NCBI GenBank assembly: GCA_039934475.1
Contig: JBDTMC010000014.1
Span: 1-37,742 of the forward strand
Reading direction: 5' to 3'
DNA length: 37,742 nt
From: JBDTMC01 sp039934475
GTDB taxonomy: Bacteria > Acidobacteriota > Terriglobia > Bryobacterales > Bryobacteraceae
Shown here: in pieces, positions 1-7,879 of the stretch
Numbering within the stretch: position 1 is the stretch's first letter
Layout of the letters: every line of letters begins with the position of its first letter
Made by a program: the position numbers and the translations under genes
The notes under the pieces: model-generated
Database searches by the model: none
Seen by the model: the letters and a program-made list of their open reading frames with translations, nothing else
Told to the model about the DNA's origin: nothing

Positions 1-1
1 A

Positions 2-577
2 TTTCCTCCCCCTTCGGAACAGTACATTGGCAACGTCGGACCTCGCACTATAGTCGTCGATGAAGGCACGCTGTATACGAAGGATCCAGTGATGGTTCGA
101 GCCGCGCAGTCGCTCACCGGTTATCAAACCACGATTCTCGCCGGCAAACATCGCGACCCGCGAGACCTGGAGTCCGCAGCATCTTCGGAAAGCGTTAAAG
201 TCCGCGCTTGGCAACCGCTTCATCATTCCCTGGGCGATGCGTCGATTGTGATTACGAACGGCAATACCGAGTCTGTGATGGCCGCCTTGCTGCGCCGATT
301 GCCTATGGTGGTTGTGCCAGCCATCATGGACCAGCATGAAATAGCGCTGCGCGTAGCCGACAGTGGCGCCGGCATCAACCTTCCGGAGAAACAGTGCACC
401 GCGGGAGCGCTCAGGGCGGCGGTCGCGCGGCTGTTTGCGGAACCGTCTTTCCGCGAGAATGCCGATCGCCTGGGGAGAGAACTGCGCGCCATGAATGGTC
501 CCAGGGTCGCTGTCCGGCACCTGGAGCAATTGGCCGGTAGCCGCGTGGAAGCGTCGACGTTCGCCGTCTCTGTATAA
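2..577 (+). CDS. Glycosyltransferase, UGT/MGT-like, C-terminal part (5' end outside window)
   Basis: The frame is open from the first bases of the window to TAA at 575-577, so only the last 191 codons are seen; the GTG/ATG at 89-94 is internal. The segment has the layout of the C-terminal nucleotide-sugar domain of GT-B glycosyltransferases of the UGT/macrolide glycosyltransferase type. A strand ends in VITNGNTESVMAALLRRLP, matching the family pattern THGG-x-x-S-x-x-E-A-x-x-x-G-x-P. It is followed by PMVVVPAIMDQHEIALRV, matching the P-x-x-x-x-P-x-x-x-DQ motif that contacts UDP-sugar. The usual HGG is TNGN here, so the donor-phosphate His is missing. The likely role is transfer of a sugar to a small molecule or lipid acceptor; the substrate cannot be told. 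A 44-nt gap separates it from the next gene. Confidence 0.7.
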   Translation, partial: FPPPSEQYIGNVGPRTIVVDEGTLYTKDPVMVRAAQSLTGYQTTILAGKHRDPRDLESAASSESVKVRAWQPLHHSLGDASIVITNGNTESVMAALLRRLPMVVVPAIMDQHEIALRVADSGAGINLPEKQCTAGALRAAVARLFAEPSFRENADRLGRELRAMNGPRVAVRHLEQLAGSRVEASTFAVSV

Positions 578-621
578 TTCCCCTGGGAGCGGCGCCTCAC
601 ACCGCTCATCGAGGAGTTTGC

Positions 622-1809
622 ATGAACCGTCGTTCGATGTTCGGCGCGCTTGCCGCAGCCGGGTCAGCATTGGGGCAGGAAGCGCCTATCAAGCCTAAGG
701 ATCCGCTTAAGATCACCAAACTGGAAACGTTCCTGGTGAAACCGCGGTGGCTATTCCTCAAAATTCACACCAACGCAGGTATCGTCGGCTACGGTGAGCC
801 CGTCACCGAAGGCCGCGCGCTCACCTGCCAGACCGCGGTGCAGGAGATTGAGCCCTATTTGATAGGCAAGGATCCACGCCAGGTGGTTCACCACTCGCAG
901 GCGATCTACCGGCATGCGTTTTATCGCGGCGGTCCCATTCTCACCAGCGCGCTCAGTGGTATCGACCAGGCATTGTGGGACATCAAGGGCAAAGCACTCG
1001 GCGTGCCGGTTTATGAACTGTTGGGTGGGCCGACCAGGCAGCGCGTTCGAGTTTATGCCCATGCAGGCACGCCCGAGGCCATGAAGGCGGCCATGGCCCG
1101 AGGCTTCACCGCTTTTAAAACCGGCCCAGCCAAGAAGCGTCCGGCCCGCTACGTGGAATCCCCCTCAGCGGTGCAGTATGCAGTGGAGCAGTTCGCCGAA
1201 TTGCGTAAGACCGTGGGCGACGACGCCGACATTGGCATCGACTTTCACGGAGCCATTAGCCCGGCTCTCGCCAAGGTCTTGATCAAAGGCCTGGAGCCCT
1301 ACAATCCGATGTTCATTGAAGAGCCGTGCCAGGCGCAGAACCACGACGTGATGGCCGACATCGCCCGCAGCACCCACCTGCCCATCGCCACCGGAGAGCG
1401 CGTCTTTACTAAGTGGGGATTCCGCGAGGTCCTGGAGAAGAAGGCGGCTACTATCCTGCAGCCCGACATGTGTCACGCCGGCGGCATCACGGAGGTGCGA
1501 TTGATCGCCGGCATGGCCGAGGCGTACTACGCCAGCATCGCGCCGCACAATCCGCTGGGGCCGATCTCCCTCGCCGCCGGCGTCCAACTGGCCGCCTCCA
1601 TACCGAATTTCCTCATCCAGGAGCAGGTGTCGCTCGGTGAGGGCTATATCAAGAAACCGTTCACCGTACGCGACGGCTACCTCGATCTGCCCACTGGTCC
1701 CGGCCTCGGCATTGAACTCGACGAGAACGCGATGGCCGACAAGCTGGGTCACGATTGGAAGAATCCGGAAGCGTACGACGCCGACGACGGAAGTGTAGTG
1801 GATTGGTAG
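622..1809 (+). CDS. D-galactonate dehydratase-like enolase-superfamily enzyme with Tat-like signal
   Basis: The 395-residue product matches the mandelate racemase/muconate lactonizing enzyme family and is closest in my reading to E. coli DgoD, which dehydrates D-galactonate to 2-keto-3-deoxygalactonate. The landmarks are conserved with a constant shift of 24 residues from DgoD: Mg ligands D207 (IDFHG), E233 (FIEEP) and E259 (TGER), and bases H209 and H309 (APHNPLGP). The N-terminus adds about 24 residues with a twin arginine (NRRSMFGALAAAG) and a likely cleavage site after ALG, which cytosolic DgoD lacks. I infer export through Tat and a periplasmic role. The start is supported by GAGGAG 6 nt upstream of the ATG. 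The exact acid-sugar substrate is uncertain, since close relatives act on other aldonates. Confidence 0.85.
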   Translation: MNRRSMFGALAAAGSALGQEAPIKPKDPLKITKLETFLVKPRWLFLKIHTNAGIVGYGEPVTEGRALTCQTAVQEIEPYLIGKDPRQVVHHSQAIYRHAFYRGGPILTSALSGIDQALWDIKGKALGVPVYELLGGPTRQRVRVYAHAGTPEAMKAAMARGFTAFKTGPAKKRPARYVESPSAVQYAVEQFAELRKTVGDDADIGIDFHGAISPALAKVLIKGLEPYNPMFIEEPCQAQNHDVMADIARSTHLPIATGERVFTKWGFREVLEKKAATILQPDMCHAGGITEVRLIAGMAEAYYASIAPHNPLGPISLAAGVQLAASIPNFLIQEQVSLGEGYIKKPFTVRDGYLDLPTGPGLGIELDENAMADKLGHDWKNPEAYDADDGSVVDW

Positions 1810-1830
1810 GGAAAGTGTTACGATCCTCGA

Positions 1831-2580
1831 ATGGCCGATTCTGTCTGGGATCCGAGTCTCGCCACTTCCGTCTCCGCCCTCACGACTGCGCCCCGGCACT
1901 CGGCGATCAATCGCGCCACGCACTGGATCACCGCTCTCTGCTTCTTTGCCCTGCTCGTCAGCGGCATTGAGATTCTCATCTCGCACCCGCGTTTTTATTG
2001 GGGCGAAGCGGGCAACGCCTTAACGCCACCGCTGTTCGTCATCCCAATCCCGGCATCCAGGGCCAGTGTCCCGACGGGCTATGGCTACGTGCTGCCGGAC
2101 CAAAACGGCTGGAGCCGGTCGCTGCACTTCCAAGCTGCCTGGGGTGCTGTCCTCACGGGCTTGCTTTATTTCATCGCCGGCATCGTTAGCGGGCATTTCC
2201 GCAGAAATTTGCTCCCGGCCGGAGCCGATCTCAAATGGGCAGCGCTATCAAAAGTCATCGCCGGCCATCTGAGCTTCCAGCCTCCCGGTGAAAGCGAAAC
2301 GTGGTCGTATAACGTTCTGCAGCGGATCGCTTACCTCGGAGTCATCTTCGTACTGTTCCCGCTCATAATCTGGACGGGGTTGGCGATGTCGCCCGCCTTC
2401 GTCTCCGTCTTCCCCGGCACCGTCACGGCTCTCGGTGGACAGCAATCGGCGCGCACCATCCACTTCTTCGATTGCCTTCTTCTCGTCCTTTTTCTGATCG
2501 TCCACGTCGCGATGGTAGTCATTGCCGAATTCAGGAGCCGCATGCGCGCCATGATCACAGGCCGCGCCGGCCTTCGATAG
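1831..2580 (+). CDS. Cytochrome b subunit (b561 / formate dehydrogenase gamma-like) membrane electron carrier
   Basis: This is a 249-residue integral membrane protein with about four hydrophobic segments: roughly residues 32-50, 103-123, 165-190 and 213-235. It has the pattern of the Ni-hydrogenase/thiosulfate-reductase/formate-dehydrogenase cytochrome b family. The first segment begins RHSAINRATHWITALCFF and the last is preceded by RTIHFFDCL and contains LIVHVAMV, so the His residues expected to ligate heme b in segments 1 and 4 are visible. It lies 8 nt upstream of the molybdopterin oxidoreductase gene. I infer that it passes electrons between the quinone pool and that exported enzyme. The ATG at 1831 has only a weak ribosome site. 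A Tat-transported partner next to a cytochrome b is a common pairing. Confidence 0.8.
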   Translation: MADSVWDPSLATSVSALTTAPRHSAINRATHWITALCFFALLVSGIEILISHPRFYWGEAGNALTPPLFVIPIPASRASVPTGYGYVLPDQNGWSRSLHFQAAWGAVLTGLLYFIAGIVSGHFRRNLLPAGADLKWAALSKVIAGHLSFQPPGESETWSYNVLQRIAYLGVIFVLFPLIIWTGLAMSPAFVSVFPGTVTALGGQQSARTIHFFDCLLLVLFLIVHVAMVVIAEFRSRMRAMITGRAGLR

Positions 2581-2588
2581 GAGCACCA

Positions 2589-3326
2589 ATGAACAAAGTC
2601 TCGCGCCGCAAACTCATCACCGGAGCCGTCGCCACCACAGCGGGGGTATCCGGTCTGGCCGTTGCCACCAGTCTCGCCGATCGATACGGTCTGATTCCAC
2701 CCGCCCGGCGCGGCTTCTACAGTCCCGGCGATACGCTGACCTATGCTTCGCAACGCCTGTTAACGCGCCACTCGCTGGCTCGGGAGTTTCCTCGCAGCGA
2801 GATTTCAAAGGCTCCATTCGTAAACGGCCCGACATTCAAAAATGCGGAATTCAAGCGTCTCGAGGCCGGAGGGTTCGTCGATTGGCGGCTCGCCATTGAC
2901 GGTCTTGTGGCGCGCCCCGCCACCTTGTCGCTCGCCGATATTAGAAGCTATCCCTCACGCAGCCAGATCACGCATCTGGCGTGTGAAGAAGGTTGGTCCT
3001 ACATTGCGGAATGGACCGGCGTGCCGCTGGGGCATGTCTTGGAAGCGGTCGGGATACTACCGCAAGCCCGCTACGTGATCTATTCTTCGATGGATCCCCA
3101 CTGGGAGGACAGCATGGACATGGCCGATGCCCTGCATCCCCAAACATTCCTCACCTACGGGCTGAATGGCGGCGACCTTCCCGTTGGTAACGGCGGGCCG
3201 TTGCGCATGCGTGTGCCGCGGCAACTCGGCTACAAGAGCGTGAAACACATCACGCGCCTCAAGGTGACCGATACGCTGAAGGGGTACGCCTCCGATAGCA
3301 GCTACTCCTGGTACGCCGGCATCTGA
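2589..3326 (+). CDS. Tat-exported molybdopterin oxidoreductase, sulfite oxidase/MsrP (YedY)-like
   Basis: The 245-residue product starts MNKVSRRKLITGAVA, a twin-arginine signal, and continues into the sulfite-oxidase-type Moco domain. Cys122 in the motif THLACEEGWS is the expected Mo ligand. The later motif GNGGPLRMRVPRQLGYKSVK is typical of the pterin-binding part of this family. I chose the ATG at 2589 because GGAGCA lies just upstream (over the end of the preceding gene) and because the Tat signal begins there. The family oxidises sulfite or reduces S- or N-oxides. MsrP repairs methionine sulfoxide in the periplasm with the heme protein MsrQ. Here the neighbour is a different type of cytochrome b, so the substrate is open. 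Confidence 0.82.
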   Translation: MNKVSRRKLITGAVATTAGVSGLAVATSLADRYGLIPPARRGFYSPGDTLTYASQRLLTRHSLAREFPRSEISKAPFVNGPTFKNAEFKRLEAGGFVDWRLAIDGLVARPATLSLADIRSYPSRSQITHLACEEGWSYIAEWTGVPLGHVLEAVGILPQARYVIYSSMDPHWEDSMDMADALHPQTFLTYGLNGGDLPVGNGGPLRMRVPRQLGYKSVKHITRLKVTDTLKGYASDSSYSWYAGI

Positions 3327-3335
3327 GAACGGGTG

Positions 3336-3824
3336 TCAGTCGGCGCCGGCGGCCATCGTGGTCCGCGCGGCCAGCGGCGGACCCAACATTTCGTACGCGT
3401 ACTTTTCGACAAGCGAAGCCAGTTTCGCCGGATCGGGAACAGTGCCGCGCGGCGCCATCGTCTCTAGCTCTTCAAAGAAGAGATCAAGGCCGCCAGGAAC
3501 TACGGTGGTCAGTAAGCGCCCTGGCTCGATTCCGATGTTCTGAAAGGTGTGCCGCGTGCCACGCGCGGCGAATACCGTATCACCCGCGCAAGCATAGATA
3601 GCCTGCCCGTCGACTTCGAATCGAAACTCACCATCCAGGATGTACCACGACTCGTCCTGCTCACGGTGCAGGTGAAGGGGCGGTCCCTGGAGGGGCGGCG
3701 TCAATCCTTCAAGAACGGCAAAAGTCCCACCTGTGTCACGGCTCGAGATCTTCACCGTTATCTCGGAGCCTGGTATATTGATGCGCCGTCCATCCCCACA
3801 ACCCGTGAGTAAAGCAGTCGTCAT
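3336..3824 (-). CDS. Cupin-domain protein
   Basis: The 162-residue product has one small beta-barrel cupin domain with both motifs. Motif 1 reads PPLHLHREQDESWYILDGEF, giving metal ligands H51, H53 and E58. Motif 2 reads GDTVFAARGTRHTFQN, giving H92. Single-domain cupins of this form include quercetin-dioxygenase-like enzymes and sugar or small-molecule binding proteins, so the reaction is not fixed. The N-terminus MTTALLTGCGDG has a lipobox-like LTGC but lacks the normal charged and hydrophobic signal region. An in-frame TAG 18 nt upstream of the ATG rules out a longer protein. The gene is the last of the minus-strand run, 65 nt below the O-methyltransferase, which could make it part of a small tailoring set. 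Confidence 0.8.
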   Translation of the reverse strand: MTTALLTGCGDGRRINIPGSEITVKISSRDTGGTFAVLEGLTPPLQGPPLHLHREQDESWYILDGEFRFEVDGQAIYACAGDTVFAARGTRHTFQNIGIEPGRLLTTVVPGGLDLFFEELETMAPRGTVPDPAKLASLVEKYAYEMLGPPLAARTTMAAGAD

Positions 3825-3889
3825 TTCTTTGTCCTCACACTAGAACGCGTGAGACATAAGCAAAATAGCTCACGCCCTTGGACACCGCG

Positions 3890-4909
3890 TTATTTAATGC
3901 CGACAACCATCGAATCGGGCCCCACCAACGGTTCCACGCGTGTCTCACGAAAACCGGCCTTCTTCATCCACCCGCTGCAGTCGGCGCCCGTGTAGTCGAA
4001 ACCGTCTTGTGTTTCGATAAGCATATTGAGGCTCATCAGCAAGCCAAATGCGTTCTTGCGCCGCTCGTCGTCAATAATCGCCTCGTAGATAATCAGCGCG
4101 CCGCCGTCCGGTAATGCCTCGTACGCCTTGCGGATCAGCATCTCTTTCACTTCCAGATTCCAATCGTGCAGAATGTGGCCCATCGTGATCACATCCACTT
4201 TTGGTAAGGGATCTTTGAAGAAATCACCCGGCTGAAAACGCAGCCGTGCTGAGACGCCGCATTCCTCTGCGTACTCTTCAAAGATCGGAGCGATCTCAGG
4301 AAGATCGAAACCGACGCCCTCGAGATGAGTATTATGGGCCGCGATCTGCACGGCCAGATCGCCTTGCGCCGTACCGACATCGGCAAACGTGCGGTATTGA
4401 CTCCACGGAAAACCCTGGGCGATCGCTGAATTTCCGCCTCTGCTAAGGCCGGTCATCGCGTGCAGGAATTCCTTCAACCGCGCCGGATCGGCATACAGAG
4501 CCTCGAATAATGACAAGGATCCGTCGCGCGATTCGTTCTGCGGGCGTCCCGTTCTTAACGCCTCAGTGAGGTGCGACCAGAACGGATACAACCGCCGGTT
4601 GCACATCTCCAGCATGCCTCCCACGTAGGTCGGCTTATGTTTATCCAGATACAAGTCCGTGGCCGATGTGTTTTTGTACGTATCGCCATCGCGCTCCAGA
4701 AAGCCGGTGGCTACCAAAGCATCGAGGAAGTCGTGGGCGGACCGCGGATGCAACCCGAGTCTGCCTTGCAACTCTATGCGCGGGAGTGGGTGTTTGGCCA
4801 GTTCCGTGAAGAGCTCCAGTTCAATCGCGCTGAGCAGCGTCTTACAGGCCCAGAAACTGAATCCAACCTGAAGGATGTGCTCCGGTGTGGGGGGCGTCGT
4901 CGTGGACAT
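3890..4909 (-). CDS. SAM-dependent O-methyltransferase, class II (Methyltransf_2) type
   Basis: The 339-residue product has an N-terminal winged-helix dimerisation domain (about residues 10-90) followed by a Rossmann methyltransferase domain. Motif I reads FADVGTAQGDLAVQIA in place of the usual D-x-G-G-G-x-G. The catalytic-base region reads MGHILHDWN, with the His that deprotonates the acceptor hydroxyl in plant- and bacterial-type small-molecule O-methyltransferases such as hydroxyindole and polyketide tailoring enzymes. The length is normal for the family. The acceptor cannot be predicted. It lies 47 nt downstream of the M23 peptidase gene and 65 nt upstream of the cupin gene, on the same strand. 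Confidence 0.82.
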   Translation of the reverse strand: MSTTTPPTPEHILQVGFSFWACKTLLSAIELELFTELAKHPLPRIELQGRLGLHPRSAHDFLDALVATGFLERDGDTYKNTSATDLYLDKHKPTYVGGMLEMCNRRLYPFWSHLTEALRTGRPQNESRDGSLSLFEALYADPARLKEFLHAMTGLSRGGNSAIAQGFPWSQYRTFADVGTAQGDLAVQIAAHNTHLEGVGFDLPEIAPIFEEYAEECGVSARLRFQPGDFFKDPLPKVDVITMGHILHDWNLEVKEMLIRKAYEALPDGGALIIYEAIIDDERRKNAFGLLMSLNMLIETQDGFDYTGADCSGWMKKAGFRETRVEPLVGPDSMVVGIK

Positions 4910-4956
4910 AGTGGTTCGGGCATAGTATCAGACCGGCTCGCCCCAAGGCGAAAAGG

Positions 4957-5742
4957 CTACTTCGCGCAGGGCGTCACGCCCTTGATCCACTGCCGCGAAT
5001 TCACCGGTAGGCCGTTCACATAGAGACCCCAGTGGAGATGTGGTCCGGTAGCGAAGCCGGTGTGCCCGATGTAGCCGATGATGCCACCGGGCGCCACCTT
5101 ATCGCCGGGTGTTACGGCGATCTTCGACATGTGGATGTACATTGACGACACCCCCTGGCCATGGTCCACGCCAACCGTGCCTCCGTGCAGACGGTACATC
5201 GTTGCGATCTGGACTTCGCCGCCGGCGATGGCGCGTACGGGCTGCCCTTCCGGCGCCCGGATGTCAGTGCCCTTATGGTAATTTCCCGTGGGTTTGCCGT
5301 TGTGATACCGGGCCACTCCAAACGGTGAGCTCATGCACCCCGCGGTGGGCGTGCGGAACGGCTCCTCCCACCAGCGGTCATTCGACACGCGCTCCTGAAA
5401 AGCGTGCACCGCCTCCATTTCTCCGGGTAACGGCTTCAAACCCTCTACTTCCTTAGTCACGCGGATGTTCTGGATGGGAAAGTGAGCGTCCAGGATTTCG
5501 ATGTCGCGCGACGGGCCGGTTTGCCCCGTAGTGTCGATGAGTTCAATGCGATGTCGTCCCGGCTTGAGGGCCACCGGAATAGGAATCAACCCAAGCTCCC
5601 CAAAAATCGGGATCGCACGTCCTTCGAAGCGCAGCCGGGATCCTGATGAGGCCCCGTGCACCTGCACACGCAATGTCTCACCCTGGGCGACCGTGGCCGG
5701 TGCATCCAGGGTCACCGCAACCAAGGCTAGAAGCAGCAGCAT
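4957..5742 (-). CDS. Exported M23 family metallopeptidase (LytM/lysostaphin fold)
   Basis: The 261-residue product has a hydrophobic signal (MLLLLALVAV onward, likely cut after VAQ at residue 20), a beta-rich N-terminal half and a C-terminal M23 domain. The zinc-site residues are present: H156 and D160 in NYHKGTDI, and H235 with H237 in GPHLHWGLYV; H204 in MYIHMS is the usual third His. With all of these present it should be an active peptidoglycan endopeptidase rather than a degenerate LytM regulator. It starts 2 nt after the OsmC gene and is probably co-transcribed with it. The signal has no positively charged start, so the true N-terminus may differ slightly. Confidence 0.88.
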   Translation of the reverse strand: MLLLLALVAVTLDAPATVAQGETLRVQVHGASSGSRLRFEGRAIPIFGELGLIPIPVALKPGRHRIELIDTTGQTGPSRDIEILDAHFPIQNIRVTKEVEGLKPLPGEMEAVHAFQERVSNDRWWEEPFRTPTAGCMSSPFGVARYHNGKPTGNYHKGTDIRAPEGQPVRAIAGGEVQIATMYRLHGGTVGVDHGQGVSSMYIHMSKIAVTPGDKVAPGGIIGYIGHTGFATGPHLHWGLYVNGLPVNSRQWIKGVTPCAK

Positions 5743-5744
5743 GG

Positions 5745-6191
5745 TTACTGCGGGCTCATGCCCTTGATGGTTACGTGGACCGGAATGCCTTGGCGGATGC
5801 TCTGCGTCACAGTGCAGAAATCCTCAAACGTAGACAAGCAGCGCAACGCCTTGGCATCGGTGGGATCGGCGAGCGCCGGATCGATCACTACGTCGATCTT
5901 GCCGATGCGCAGACGCTTGTTCTCAGTGCGTACGATCTGCACCTTCACATTGGTTTGGATCCCGGTGACGGGAACGCCGGTCCGGCGGGTGCAAAACAGA
6001 AAACTGGCGCTGAGGCAATTGCCCACAGCCGCCGCCAGGACGCGAGCGGAACTCGGACCGCTGTCGTGGCCCAACGGCTCCGGCTCGTCCATCAAGAGGT
6101 GTGGGTGCTGTGGACCGTCGAACTTCACCCGAAACTCAAAGTCGTTGATCTGCTCCATGCAGATGGAGAACTCAGCGGCTATTTCGCTCAT
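5745..6191 (-). CDS. OsmC family protein
   Basis: The 148-residue product has the OsmC/Ohr fold pattern, with two reactive-type cysteines. One is in AAVGNCLSASFLF at the start of the central helix and the other is in FEDFCTVTQSIR. In OsmC and Ohr these two cysteines reduce organic hydroperoxides. An extra Cys follows the first one (LFC), and the protein is of the broader YhfA/OsmC-like type, so peroxidase activity is probable but not certain. I chose the ATG at 6191 because GGAGG stands 4 nt upstream; a longer frame would add ten unlikely residues. Its 5' end overlaps the upstream 111-residue gene by 20 nt, so it is probably read on the same mRNA. Confidence 0.83.
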   Translation of the reverse strand: MSEIAAEFSICMEQINDFEFRVKFDGPQHPHLLMDEPEPLGHDSGPSSARVLAAAVGNCLSASFLFCTRRTGVPVTGIQTNVKVQIVRTENKRLRIGKIDVVIDPALADPTDAKALRCLSTFEDFCTVTQSIRQGIPVHVTIKGMSPQ

Positions 6192-6507
6192 GGCGCCTCC
6201 GTGCTGCCTCCAGCGTCGCATCCCGGCGAGGCGGAACGCAAAGCGTCAGTTGGTGGATGGCGTCAGGCGCGCCCGGCCGGCTCTCGACGATGGTGTGGCG
6301 CATCGCACCTCCACGCGCGGCGGTTGCCGCATTGGAATCGAACAGCACGCCGGATTCAAATCGCTGGCGCGCCTTCTCGCGCTCCTGTCGCGCAATCTCC
6401 GCAATCGCGTCTGCGGCGGGAGCCTCGGGTTCCCGCACTGGCGATTCCAGACCCACTCGCACGCGCAGCCGGCGGAATAGCGCGTCGAACCAACGCCATA
6501 CCTTCAT
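6172..6507 (-). CDS. Small uncharacterised protein, last member of the five-gene unknown block
   Basis: The 111-residue product is not recognised. Residues 1-20 (MKVWRWFDALFRRLRVRVGL) are basic and amphipathic. Residues 35-58 form a charged helix (IAEIARQEREKARQRFESG). The C-terminal half is mixed, with a strand-like stretch AIHQLTLCVPP. The ATG shares an ATGA overlap with the stop codon of the 456-residue gene before it (6504-6507), the sign of translational coupling and the main reason to believe the gene. Its end overlaps osmC by 20 nt. The amphipathic N-terminus could bind a membrane or a partner protein; this is inference only. Confidence 0.55.
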   Translation of the reverse strand: MKVWRWFDALFRRLRVRVGLESPVREPEAPAADAIAEIARQEREKARQRFESGVLFDSNAATAARGGAMRHTIVESRPGAPDAIHQLTLCVPPRRDATLEAARRRHERNSR

Positions 6508-7874
6508 GGGAGCAGCACCGCCACCCAATCGGCTAAAAAGTGCAGCACGCGGCTGAAGGCTTGCACCAGCTCGCGCCGGTCGTCCGCCGAACCAGGCTGC
6601 CCGGTGCAGAACAGTACGTTGAATTGGCCGTCGGTCAGAACCGTGGCACTCACGCTCCCATCATCGCCGGTTTGGACGCGCACCCGAGCGCGCACCATCA
6701 CATGCGCCGGGGCGATGCCGTTCAGCTCGCCTACCAGGTAGAAGAGGTCCGTGTCGGGGTCGCGTTTGTCCTTACGTCCGCGTCGCACCCGCATCACCGA
6801 TCGCGTAAAGTGCCCACCGCCCTTGGCGCTCTCGAGAAAGGCGCGCGCGGCGGCCACCCCGCCCAAGGTTGGCGCCATCGCCTTCACGGGAGCCTCCTCC
6901 GCCAGGGCGTCCATCAAGGCGTCGAACACGTCTCCCGATGCCAGAAAGTCGGGCGGGCGCAGAGTAATTCGCGATCGCGGCCCGGACGGCTCTTCCCAAA
7001 GCCGGAGTCCGGCGAGGAGCTGAAACAGATCGTCGCTTTCCTCAAAGGTCACGGTTCCACTCGAATCCAGGCGCAGTATCGTGTCCGCCTGGTAGTCGTT
7101 GACGATATACTCCGACGGCGCCGCGTCAAAGCCTGAACGATTTTCCACGGCAGCTACCGTGGCACACCAGGCGCGGATCAAGGCATCGAGGATTGAGGCC
7201 ACATCGAGAACAGGGTCGGCTGCGGCGCGCCCGTCGGGAGTGGGCACTTGGCAAGGCAACTCCCGGCCTGTCTCCGGATCCTCCTGCATCCAGAACCCGA
7301 TATTACGTGCGATGGCGAGCAGCGGGTTCACGTAGTCCGGCAGTGAGGCATCGAGCTTTCTCAAACCTCCGAGAGGCCACGCGATCTCAAACGTCCGGCG
7401 ATGGATCGCCAGCACACCCACTTCGAATCGAAAGAAGATCGCCTCCTTCGCCTGCTCAGGCGCAAGCCTCAGCACAGCCAGATAGCGGTTCCGCTCCACC
7501 ACGTCCATCACGGGGAATAGGAACGGCGGCACAACAGTAAAGTGACGGATCTGCCGCGGCTCCAGAGGTGGCAGCGGAATGGGCGGCGGCGGCGACAACA
7601 CAGACCGGAAGCGGACCACAACATCGAGAATGGTCTGCGGCTTCCCTTCCCTGGGAAAGAAGAACACCACGCGCCGATCCTGCTTCTCAAGGAAGACCCT
7701 CGTCGTAACAGTGGCCTTCCGCAGCAAGGGGTACGTAGGAAGGATCGGCCCGCTAGCCAATACCGCGGTCTCACCCGCCAGCAATTGTTCGCCGGCCCTT
7801 CGCACGGCGGCGCCTAAGGCGGCGTAACGTTCCGGTAACTCCTGAATGAAGTCTGAGCCGCCTTCGGGTCCCAT
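6504..7874 (-). CDS. Uncharacterised 456-residue protein of the five-gene unknown block
   Basis: No known family was recognised and there is no signal peptide or membrane segment. Residues 10-37 are a helix (LGAAVRRAGEQLL). Residues 45-92 are beta-rich, with strands TVTTRVFLEKQ, RRVVFFFP and ILDVVVRFR, ending in a proline run (PPPPIPLPP). A large middle part follows. The last 60 residues contain VRVQTGDDG, TDGQFNVLFCTG and a final helix (ELVQAFSRVLHFLADW). Both the N-terminal helix-beta part and the C-terminal part resemble the 340-residue protein encoded just upstream, so I infer paralogy. The gene starts 5 nt after that gene's stop and ends in an ATGA overlap with the 111-residue gene. A structural or scaffold role would fit the absence of catalytic motifs. 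Confidence 0.75.
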   Translation of the reverse strand: MGPEGGSDFIQELPERYAALGAAVRRAGEQLLAGETAVLASGPILPTYPLLRKATVTTRVFLEKQDRRVVFFFPREGKPQTILDVVVRFRSVLSPPPPIPLPPLEPRQIRHFTVVPPFLFPVMDVVERNRYLAVLRLAPEQAKEAIFFRFEVGVLAIHRRTFEIAWPLGGLRKLDASLPDYVNPLLAIARNIGFWMQEDPETGRELPCQVPTPDGRAAADPVLDVASILDALIRAWCATVAAVENRSGFDAAPSEYIVNDYQADTILRLDSSGTVTFEESDDLFQLLAGLRLWEEPSGPRSRITLRPPDFLASGDVFDALMDALAEEAPVKAMAPTLGGVAAARAFLESAKGGGHFTRSVMRVRRGRKDKRDPDTDLFYLVGELNGIAPAHVMVRARVRVQTGDDGSVSATVLTDGQFNVLFCTGQPGSADDRRELVQAFSRVLHFLADWVAVLLP

Positions 7875-7879
7875 GCTCT

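Noticed and set aside
1165..1986. 273-codon minus-strand frame opposite the galactonate dehydratase-like gene
   Set aside because: Shadow of the plus-strand gene, common in GC-rich DNA; no family motif.
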